From JACRLW01 sp046349595 (GTDB taxonomy: Bacteria; Planctomycetota; UBA1135; UBA2386), in the NCBI GenBank assembly GCA_046349595.1, contig JAXMCA010000002.1, positions 1,922,001-1,986,000 on the forward strand: a DNA stretch of 64,000 nucleotides, written 5' to 3'. The position numbers and the translations under genes are program-made. How positions within the stretch are numbered: position 1 is the stretch's first letter; every line of letters starts with the position of its first letter. This document shows, one piece after another, positions 47,632-54,818 of this stretch. The notes beneath the pieces are model-generated. The model was not told the DNA's origin and did no database searches. It worked only from the letters and a program-made list of their open reading frames with translations.

Positions 47632-50028
47632 ATGGAGTCCGCACCCGCGGATCCGAGCGCGGCGAAGGGGAATGAGCCCGAGACCTGTGCCCATTGCTTC
47701 CTGCCCCTGCCGGCGGGGCGACCTTTCGGATCCTTCTGTTGTCCCGGTTGTCGGGTCGTGCACGACCTGCTCGCGGAGTCCGGCTTCGAGCGCTTCTACG
47801 ACCTCGGCGGCGGACGCGGCCGGCCGATCGGTGCCTCCCCGAAGCGCTCGGATCAGAGCTGGATCGAGCCGCTCGAAGCGGCCTGCGCGACCTGCGTGGG
47901 CGAAGGCGAAGTGGTGGTGCGCACCAGCATCGACATCCAGGGCGTGCACTGCGCCGCCTGCGTCTGGTTGCTGCAGGAGGTCTGGCGTCGCTGCCCGGGC
48001 GGTGTCCGCTTCGAGCTGAACCCCTCGCTCGGCCGCGCCGAGATCGCCTATCGCCGGGAGAGCCACACGCTCGCGGCCTTCGTCGCGCGGGCCGAGAGCT
48101 TCGGCTACCGCGTCGGTCCCGCCGGGAAGGTGGCGGACCGCAGCGATCGCGCGCTGCTGTTGCGCCTGGGTGTCTGCGCGGCGCTGGCGATGAACGCGAT
48201 GCTCTTCGCCTTCGCGCTCTACTCGGGGATGAGCGCGGCCGACGGCGCGAGCTTCGCGCTGTTCCACTGGCTCTCGTGCGGCCTGGCCACCGCGGCGGTG
48301 GCGATCGGCGGTCCGGTCTTCTTCCGCGCCGCGCTCGCCGGTCTGCGGCAGCGCGTGCTGCACTTCGACCTGCCGATCTCGCTCGGCATCCTGCTGGCCT
48401 ACGGCTCCTCGGTGGTGCTGTTCGCGACCGGCTGGGCGGCGCCGTACTTCGACACCGTCACGGTGTTCGTCGCTTTGATGCTCGCCGGACGCTTCGTGCA
48501 GCAGCGGGCCGTCCGTCGCAACCGCGACATCCTGCTCGCCAACGACGGCGCCGAACATCTGCGTGCGCGGCGTGTCGAGGGCGACACGATCGATCAGGTC
48601 CCGGTGCGTTCGCTGAAGCTGGGTGATCGCCTGCTGCTCGTGCCGGGCGATCTGCTCCCCGTCGATGCACGTCTGATCGATCGCGAGGCGGCGCTGTCGC
48701 TCGACTGGATCCTCGGTGAATCGCGTGCGCGGACCTTCGCCGCGGGGGACGAGATCCCGGCCGGTGCCTTCCTGGCCGGGCGCCGCGCGATCCACGTGCA
48801 GGTGCTCCGTGATGCCGAGGCTTCCGGTCTGCTGCGCCTCCTGGCCACGCCGCGTCGCAACGCGGACGGTCTGCGCGGTCGCGAACGCTTCTGGGATCTC
48901 GTCAACCGCGGCTATGTGGCGGCGGTGCTCACGCTGGCCGTGCTCGCCTCGGCGGTGTGGGCCTTCATCGATCCGCTCCGCGCGGCCCAGGTCGCCACAG
49001 CGGTGCTCGTCGTCACCTGTCCCTGCGCACTGGGACTGGCGACTCCGCTGGCCTTCGACATGGCCGTCGCTTCGCTGCGCCGACGTGGCATTTTCGTGCG
49101 CGACGCCGCGTTGCTGGAGAAGGCGCGCCACGTGCGCAAGGTCGTGTTCGACAAGACCGGCACCCTGACCTGGGGTGGGGTCTGTGTCCGTCCGCTGCGC
49201 GAGGTCGCGCCCGAGAACCGGGATCTGCTGTTCACCTTGGCCACGTCGAGCAATCACCCGGTGAGCGAGGCCATCGCGCAGTTCCTGCGCCAGTCCGGGC
49301 CGGTGCACCTGCTCCAGGGGCTTGGGACCGAGGAGAGCATCGGCGAGGGGCTGCGCGCGGAGGTCGACGGCGTCGAGTGTCGTCTGGGCAGCCCGGCGTT
49401 CACGCTCGGCGATGCGCCCGATGCGCGCGGCGAGTCGACCTGCCTGTTCACGCGCGGAGGTCGGGTCGAGGCCGCGTTCGTCGTCGACGAGGACTTCCGA
49501 AGCGGTGCCGATCAGGAGCTGCGCGAGCTGCGCGACGCCGGGCTCCGCGTGCTGATCCTCAGCGGTGACCGCGACGACCGTGTGCAGCGCGCGGCGTCGA
49601 CCCTCGGCATCCCCGCCGAGGACGCACGCGGCGGTCTGCGCCCGCAGGACAAGGCGCGCGTCGTCGCCGAGATCGACGCGGCCGACACCATGGTCGTCGG
49701 AGACGGACTCAACGACGCGCCCGCCTTCGAGGCCGCGTTCTGCGCCGGCACACCCGCGCTCGATCGCCCGGTGATGCCGGAACGCGCCGACTTCTTCTAC
49801 ACCGGCGTCGGGACCGGCGCGGTGACGCGCGTGCTGCACAGCGCGCGGCGGTTCCACTCGGTGGTGCGCCGCAATCTGTGGCTCGCCGGCATCTACAACG
49901 CCGCCGCGGTGTCGCTCGCCGTCGCCGGCGCGATGACGCCCCTTCTGTGTGCGGTGCTCATGCCGCTCAGCTCGGTGGTGCTGATCGTGCACACCGTGTC
50001 CAGCTTCGGCGAGGCAGGCAAGCCATGA
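47632..50028 (+). CDS. ccoI: CcoI/FixI-type copper-translocating P1B ATPase
   Basis: The 798-residue product starts with a cysteine-rich metal domain (ETCAHC ... FCCPGCRVVHD), then an HMA domain with GVHCAACVWLLQE, about eight membrane helices, the ion-binding TCPCALGLATP (near 462), phospho-Asp DKTGTLTW (near 506), SNHPVSEAI and GDGLNDAPAF. It supplies copper for assembly of the cbb3 oxidase. The actuator TGES motif reads ILGES, with Leu for Thr. ATG 47632 is preferred; ATG 47599 is possible and the longer frame is unlikely. The stop overlaps ccoS (ATGA). It heads the operon ccoI-S-NO-Q-P. Confidence 0.92.
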   Translation: MESAPADPSAAKGNEPETCAHCFLPLPAGRPFGSFCCPGCRVVHDLLAESGFERFYDLGGGRGRPIGASPKRSDQSWIEPLEAACATCVGEGEVVVRTSIDIQGVHCAACVWLLQEVWRRCPGGVRFELNPSLGRAEIAYRRESHTLAAFVARAESFGYRVGPAGKVADRSDRALLLRLGVCAALAMNAMLFAFALYSGMSAADGASFALFHWLSCGLATAAVAIGGPVFFRAALAGLRQRVLHFDLPISLGILLAYGSSVVLFATGWAAPYFDTVTVFVALMLAGRFVQQRAVRRNRDILLANDGAEHLRARRVEGDTIDQVPVRSLKLGDRLLLVPGDLLPVDARLIDREAALSLDWILGESRARTFAAGDEIPAGAFLAGRRAIHVQVLRDAEASGLLRLLATPRRNADGLRGRERFWDLVNRGYVAAVLTLAVLASAVWAFIDPLRAAQVATAVLVVTCPCALGLATPLAFDMAVASLRRRGIFVRDAALLEKARHVRKVVFDKTGTLTWGGVCVRPLREVAPENRDLLFTLATSSNHPVSEAIAQFLRQSGPVHLLQGLGTEESIGEGLRAEVDGVECRLGSPAFTLGDAPDARGESTCLFTRGGRVEAAFVVDEDFRSGADQELRELRDAGLRVLILSGDRDDRVQRAASTLGIPAEDARGGLRPQDKARVVAEIDAADTMVVGDGLNDAPAFEAAFCAGTPALDRPVMPERADFFYTGVGTGAVTRVLHSARRFHSVVRRNLWLAGIYNAAAVSLAVAGAMTPLLCAVLMPLSSVVLIVHTVSSFGEAGKP

Positions 50029-50213
50029 ACGTGGTGCCGCTCCTCGTGCTCTTCAGCTTGTGCCTCGCGGCCGGCAGCGTGCTCCTGTTCGTGTGGAGCG
50101 CGCGTCTGCGCGACGCGGAGCACTCCGACCGTCTCTCCCTGCTCCCGCTCGAGGACGACGTCACGTCGTCCTCGGTGGACGCGACTTTCGACCAAGAACA
50201 GGAACGCGAATGA
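50025..50213 (+). CDS. ccoS: CcoS-type cbb3 oxidase assembly protein
   Basis: The 62-residue product has one N-terminal membrane helix (VVPLLVLFSLCLAAGSVLLFVWSA) followed by an acidic tail (LPLEDD). This fits CcoS, a small protein needed for cofactor insertion into cbb3 oxidase. It overlaps ccoI upstream (ATGA) and ccoNO downstream (ATGA), so all three are translationally coupled. Confidence 0.85.
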   Translation: MNVVPLLVLFSLCLAAGSVLLFVWSARLRDAEHSDRLSLLPLEDDVTSSSVDATFDQEQERE

Positions 50214-52540
50214 ACGCAACCGCAACCGCGGCCACGCGCCGCATCACCTACGACGACGCCGTCGTCAGGGGCTTCACACTCTGGTCCGTGGCATGGGGCC
50301 TGATCGGCCTCCTGGTCGGACTGGTGTGCGCCCTGCAGCTCAGCTTCCCGGCGCTCAACTTCGACCTGCCCTTCCTGACCTTCGGTCGCATCCGCCCGCT
50401 GCACACCAACGCGGTCATCTTCGCGCTGGTCGGCAACATGATGTTCGCGGGCGTCTACTACTCGTCGCAGCGCCTGCTCAAGACGAGGATGGCCTCCGAC
50501 CTGCTGTCGAAGATCCATCTCTGGGGCTGGCAGCTCATCATCCTCGGCGCGGCGATCACGCTCCCGCTCGGCATCACGCAGTCGAAGGAGTACGCGGAGC
50601 TCGAGTGGTTCCTCGACATCCTCGTCGCGGTGGTGTGGGTGGCCTTCGCGGTCAACTTCTTCTGGACCCTGGCGATCCGCAACGAGCGCAACCTCTACGT
50701 CGCGATCTGGTTCTACATCGCCACCGTCGTGACGATCCCGGTGCTCTACATCGTCAACAACCTGACACTGCCGGTGTCGGGGACCAAGAGCTACGGCGTG
50801 TTCTCCGGTGCTCAGGACGCACTCACGCAGTGGTGGTACGGGCACAACGCGGTCGCCTTCTTCCTCACCACGCCGATCCTCGGGATCATGTACTACTTCC
50901 TGCCGAAGGCGGCGGGACGACCGGTGTTCAGCTATCGCCTGTCGATCATCCACTTCTGGGCGCTGGTGTTCATCTACATCTGGGCGGGTCCACACCACCT
51001 GCTCTACACCGCGCTGCCCGATTGGGCCCAGACGCTGGGCATGATCTTCAGCCTCATGCTGTGGGCGCCGTCCTGGGGCGGCATGCTCAACGGTCTGCTC
51101 ACGCTGCGCGGTGCGTGGGACAAGGTCCGCACCGATCCGGTGCTCAAGTTCTTCGTCGCCGGCGTGACCTTCTACGGCATGTCGACCTTCGAGGGACCGA
51201 TGCTGTCGATCAAGGCGGTCAGCGGTCTCGCCCACTACACCGACTGGATCATCGCGCACGTGCACGGCGGCGCGCTCGGTTGGAACGGCTTCATGGCGGC
51301 CGGCATGTTCTATTGGATCGTGCCCAAGCTGTTCGGCACGAAGCTGTTCTCGACCAAGGCCGCCGACCTTCACTTCTGGATCGGCACGCTCGGCATCCTG
51401 TTCTACATCGTGTCGATGTGGGTCGCGGGCGTGACGCAGGGCCTGATGGCGCAGGCGACCCTGGCAGACGGTTCGCTCCAGTACCCCAACTGGGTCGAGA
51501 TCGTGAACAAGGTCCAGCCGATGTACTGGGCGCGCGCGCTCGGCGGCACGCTCTACATCGCGGGTTGGGTCATGATGATCTGGAACCTGCTGAAGACGGT
51601 GAAGTCCGGCAGCCCGGTCGTCTCCGAGGTCGAGGTCCCCGCGATGGCTCCGGCCAGCGCGGGTCCGTCGAACTGGCGCCTGGTGTTCGGCTTCCCGACC
51701 TTCTTCACGCTGATCGGGATGGGCGTGCTCTACCTGATCGCGGATCCGGCGCGCCCCGTCGCCACCACCATCGGCATCGTGCTGGTGCTGCTGATGTGCC
51801 TGATCACCGGCTTCAGTCTGATCGCGGCGACCAACAGCAAGTTCCGCTGGCACAACGTCATCGAGCAGCGACCGATGGCCTTCACGGTCCTCGTGCTGTT
51901 CGCGATCCTCGCCGGCGGGCTCGTCGAACTGCTGCCCGGCATCGTGCTGGAGCGCGAGGTGCCGAAGACCGCGAGCGGCGAGATGGCGGTCAAGCCGTAC
52001 ACCGCGCTGCGCGTGCAGGGCCGTGACATCTACGTGCGCGAGGGCTGCTACGTCTGCCACTCGCAGATGATCCGGCCGTTCCACGACGAGGCGGTCCGCT
52101 ACAAGGGTCCGCCGAGCGACATCGCCGAGTCGATGTTCGATCACCCCTTCCAGTGGGGCAGCAAGCGCACCGGTCCCGATCTCGCGCGCGAGAGCAAGAA
52201 CCACGCGGACGCGCTGTGGCACTACAAGCACATGCTCGACCCGAACTCGATGTCCGAGGGCTCGATCATGCCGCGCTACCCGTGGCTCTTGACCGACAAG
52301 GTCGACGTGCAGCAGACGGTCGCCAAGATGCGCACCCTCAAGGCGCTCGGCGTGCCCTACACCAAGGAGGAGGTCGACGGTGCCGTCGCCGCCTACGAGG
52401 CGGAGGCGCAGGCGATCGTCGACGAGCTCGCCAAGTCCGCGATCAAGGTCGACCGCGACTGCGAACTGGTGGCCCTGATCGCATACCTCACCCACCTCGG
52501 CGACAACAAGCTCGAGGAGAAGGTCGCGGGAGGCAAGTGA
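50210..52540 (+). CDS. ccoNO: Fused cbb3 cytochrome oxidase subunits I and II (CcoNO)
   Basis: The 776-residue product joins two subunits. Residues 1 to about 480 are CcoN with 12 or so helices and haem/CuB ligands in RPLHTNAVIF, WWYGHNAVAF, GPHHLLYTAL and HVHGGALGWNG. A further helical linker with added membrane helices (about 490-590) leads to CcoO from about 590, with haem c site CYVCHSQMIRPFHDE and the Met ligand in SIMPRYPW. The enzyme reduces oxygen to water with high affinity and pumps protons. AGGAA lies 5 nt before the ATG, which overlaps ccoS. In proteobacteria these subunits are separate. Confidence 0.94.
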   Translation: MNATATAATRRITYDDAVVRGFTLWSVAWGLIGLLVGLVCALQLSFPALNFDLPFLTFGRIRPLHTNAVIFALVGNMMFAGVYYSSQRLLKTRMASDLLSKIHLWGWQLIILGAAITLPLGITQSKEYAELEWFLDILVAVVWVAFAVNFFWTLAIRNERNLYVAIWFYIATVVTIPVLYIVNNLTLPVSGTKSYGVFSGAQDALTQWWYGHNAVAFFLTTPILGIMYYFLPKAAGRPVFSYRLSIIHFWALVFIYIWAGPHHLLYTALPDWAQTLGMIFSLMLWAPSWGGMLNGLLTLRGAWDKVRTDPVLKFFVAGVTFYGMSTFEGPMLSIKAVSGLAHYTDWIIAHVHGGALGWNGFMAAGMFYWIVPKLFGTKLFSTKAADLHFWIGTLGILFYIVSMWVAGVTQGLMAQATLADGSLQYPNWVEIVNKVQPMYWARALGGTLYIAGWVMMIWNLLKTVKSGSPVVSEVEVPAMAPASAGPSNWRLVFGFPTFFTLIGMGVLYLIADPARPVATTIGIVLVLLMCLITGFSLIAATNSKFRWHNVIEQRPMAFTVLVLFAILAGGLVELLPGIVLEREVPKTASGEMAVKPYTALRVQGRDIYVREGCYVCHSQMIRPFHDEAVRYKGPPSDIAESMFDHPFQWGSKRTGPDLARESKNHADALWHYKHMLDPNSMSEGSIMPRYPWLLTDKVDVQQTVAKMRTLKALGVPYTKEEVDGAVAAYEAEAQAIVDELAKSAIKVDRDCELVALIAYLTHLGDNKLEEKVAGGK

Positions 52541-52543
52541 GCC

Positions 52544-52705
52544 ATGTTCAAGGACCTCTTCATCAATGCATCGCTGCTCGACCTCCCGGTCGTCGCGATG
52601 CTCGGCTTCCTGTTCGTGTTCCTCGCGTCGGTCTGGTGCGTGACGCGCAAGCACCGCAGCAACCACTACGACGCCATGTCCAGGCTCCCGCTCGACGAGA
52701 GCTGA
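52544..52705 (+). CDS. ccoQ: CcoQ-like small membrane subunit
   Basis: The 53-residue product has one membrane helix (LLDLPVVAMLGFLFVFLASV) followed by a basic then acidic tail (TRKHRSNHYDAMSRLPLDES). Its size, position between ccoNO and ccoP and topology fit CcoQ, the small subunit that stabilises cbb3 oxidase. GGGAGG lies about 10 nt upstream. It starts 3 nt after ccoNO ends. Confidence 0.82.
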   Translation: MFKDLFINASLLDLPVVAMLGFLFVFLASVWCVTRKHRSNHYDAMSRLPLDES

Positions 52706-52742
52706 ACAACCTCGCGAACCAACCGACGGAGATCAACGAGTC

Positions 52743-53330
52743 ATGAATCAACCAGGCAACCAGGCTCACCCCGCGGAGCTCCGCGAGCACGAGTTCGACG
52801 GCATCCAGGAGTTCGACAACCACCTCCCCAACTGGTGGCTGTGGACCTTCTACGGCGCCTGCATCTTCGCCTTCTTCTACTGGCTCTACTACCACGGCTA
52901 CGGCTTCGGCAAGTCGCCGATGGACAACTACCGGGCCGAGGCGGCGGCTGCACAGGCTGCCGCGGTCGAGACCATGTTCACCGACGACGAACTGCGCGCG
53001 GCGAGCAAGGATGCCGCGGTGGTCAAGGCGGGCTCGGAACTGTTCACCGCGAACTGTGTGGCGTGCCATGCGCCGAACGCAGGTGGCATCCTCAACGGCG
53101 CACTGCTGCCCGGGCCGAACCTCACCGACAATGCGTGGATCCACGGTGGCGCACCGATGCAGATCTTCGCCACGGTGTGGAAGGGTGTGCCCGAGAAGGG
53201 GATGGTGACCTGGGGCCCGGTCCTCGGAAAGGAGCGCATCCGCTCCGTCGTTGCCTATGTGCTCACGCTGCGCAACACCAACGTCGCCGGAGGCAAGCCA
53301 CCCGAGGGTCAGGTCTACGAAGGCAATTGA
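52743..53330 (+). CDS. ccoP: CcoP-type cytochrome c subunit, single-haem form
   Basis: The 195-residue product has the FixP N-terminal domain (HEFDGIQEFDNHLPNWWLW, then one helix to about 50) and a single cytochrome c domain with CVACHAPNAGG near 103 and the Met ligand in EKGMVTWG. It passes electrons to the CcoNO core. Proteobacterial CcoP has two haems and about 300 residues; only one haem site is present here. GGAG lies about 12 nt upstream. A 9-bp stem-loop follows the gene. Confidence 0.92.
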   Translation: MNQPGNQAHPAELREHEFDGIQEFDNHLPNWWLWTFYGACIFAFFYWLYYHGYGFGKSPMDNYRAEAAAAQAAAVETMFTDDELRAASKDAAVVKAGSELFTANCVACHAPNAGGILNGALLPGPNLTDNAWIHGGAPMQIFATVWKGVPEKGMVTWGPVLGKERIRSVVAYVLTLRNTNVAGGKPPEGQVYEGN

Positions 53331-53357
53331 CCATCTCGCGATGTGTTGAGCAGTCAT

Positions 53358-53381
53358 CGAGGCGTCCTCCGTGACGCCTCG
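53358..53381 (+). terminator. 9-bp stem-loop between ccoP and ccoG
   Basis: CGAGGCGTC and GACGCCTCG pair around a 6-nt loop, 27 nt after ccoP and 12 nt before ccoG. It may end the oxidase transcript partly or set the ratio of ccoG expression. There is no U tract. Confidence 0.45.
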
Positions 53382-53393
53382 CGCGTTTCCGCC

Positions 53394-54818
53394 ATGGACA
53401 CCCCGAGCACCGAGCAGAAGCCGAAGAAGACCGCTGTCGTGCACGACGTGCATCGACATCCCGATCTCGACAGCCTGTACTGCGTCAACCCCGACGGCTC
53501 GCGCAACACGATCCACCCTGCGGACGTGAAGGGGCGCTTCCAGCGGCGGAAGAAGATCGTCTGGACCATCCTGATCGCGCTGTGGGTGGTGCTACCCTGG
53601 ATCCGCGTCGGCGAGCACCCAGCGATCCTGCTCGACATCGAGCACCGCAGCTTCTACCTGTTCGGCGCGACCTACAACGCGCAGGACTTCTACCTCGCGT
53701 TCTTCCTGCTCACCGGCATCGGCATCACGCTGTTCGTGGTGAGCACCGTCTTCGGTCGCATCTGGTGCGGCTATTCCTGCCCGCACACGGTCTTCCTCGA
53801 GGGTGTGTTCCGGCGCGTCGAGCGCTGGGTCGAGGGCAACGCCGCGCAGCGCAAGCGACTGAACGGCCTGCCGTGGAACGCCGAGAAGATCCGCAAGCGC
53901 GGTCTCAAGCTCGCCATCTACCTGGCGATCTCGCTGTTCCTCTCGCACAACGTGCTGAGCTACTTCCTCGGCGCCGACCACGTGCTCGCGGCGATGACCG
54001 GTTCGCCGACCATCCATCCGACCGCCTTCACCTTCGTCCTGATCGCCACGGCGATCATCTTCGTCAACTTCACCTGGTTCCGTGAGCAGCTCTGCATCGT
54101 GATCTGCCCGTACGGCCGCCTGCAGGGCGTGCTCTACGACCGCGACACGATCAACGTCGCCTACGACCATGTGCGCGGTGAGCCGCGCGGACGTTACACC
54201 GAGGGGGAGCGCGGCGACTGCATCGACTGCTACCGCTGTGTCGCCGTCTGCCCGACCGGCATCGACATCCGCAACGGCACGCAGCTCGAGTGCGTCGGTT
54301 GCGCGAACTGCATCGACGCCTGCGACGAGGTGATGACCAAGCTCGGTCGTCCCACCGGACTGGTCCGCTACGACTCCCAGAACGGCGTGGAGACCGGCAA
54401 GCGTCGCATCCTGCGCCCGCGTGTCTGGTTCTACGCCGTGATGGTGCTGATCGGGATGGTGGTCTTCGCCATCGCGGCGACGCGTCGTCATCCGTTCGAG
54501 GCCAAGCTGCTGCGTCAGCCGGGCGTTCCCTATCAGCTCACCGACACGACCATCAAGAACGGGCTCCAGATCCACCTGGTGAACAAGACCCCGAAGACGC
54601 GCGAGTTCGTCATCGAGGGTGACTCCGGCGAGGGTGTTCGCTTCACGATCCCGATCTCCGACGTCTCGATCGACTCGCTCGGGGATCGCACGCTGCCGCT
54701 GTGGGCCGAGATGGACCGCAGCCGCTGGGTGCAGGGCACGACGGCGCGCATCACGGTGCGCACCAAGGACGGCGAACTGATCCGCCACATCGAGATCGAG
54801 TTCGCCGGGCCGCGATGA
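53394..54818 (+). CDS. ccoG: CcoG (RdxA/FixG) cytochrome oxidase accessory ferredoxin
   Basis: The 474-residue product has about five membrane helices, the membrane motif IWCGYSCPHTVFLEGVFRR, and two 4Fe-4S clusters (CIDCYRCVAVCP and CVGCANCIDACD). The C-terminal periplasmic part is the FixG beta domain (LVNKTPKTREFVIEG). CcoG reduces copper for cbb3 oxidase assembly. The ATG at 53394 follows the stem-loop. The stop overlaps the start of the cation ATPase gene (ATGA). No ccoH gene is present between them. Confidence 0.94.
   Translation: MDTPSTEQKPKKTAVVHDVHRHPDLDSLYCVNPDGSRNTIHPADVKGRFQRRKKIVWTILIALWVVLPWIRVGEHPAILLDIEHRSFYLFGATYNAQDFYLAFFLLTGIGITLFVVSTVFGRIWCGYSCPHTVFLEGVFRRVERWVEGNAAQRKRLNGLPWNAEKIRKRGLKLAIYLAISLFLSHNVLSYFLGADHVLAAMTGSPTIHPTAFTFVLIATAIIFVNFTWFREQLCIVICPYGRLQGVLYDRDTINVAYDHVRGEPRGRYTEGERGDCIDCYRCVAVCPTGIDIRNGTQLECVGCANCIDACDEVMTKLGRPTGLVRYDSQNGVETGKRRILRPRVWFYAVMVLIGMVVFAIAATRRHPFEAKLLRQPGVPYQLTDTTIKNGLQIHLVNKTPKTREFVIEGDSGEGVRFTIPISDVSIDSLGDRTLPLWAEMDRSRWVQGTTARITVRTKDGELIRHIEIEFAGPR

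Noticed and set aside
47386..52666. Antisense open frames of 868 and 899 codons opposite ccoI and ccoNO.
   Set aside because: They mirror conserved cbb3 genes and have low-complexity His/Asp/Glu/Arg-rich translations typical of GC-bias shadows.
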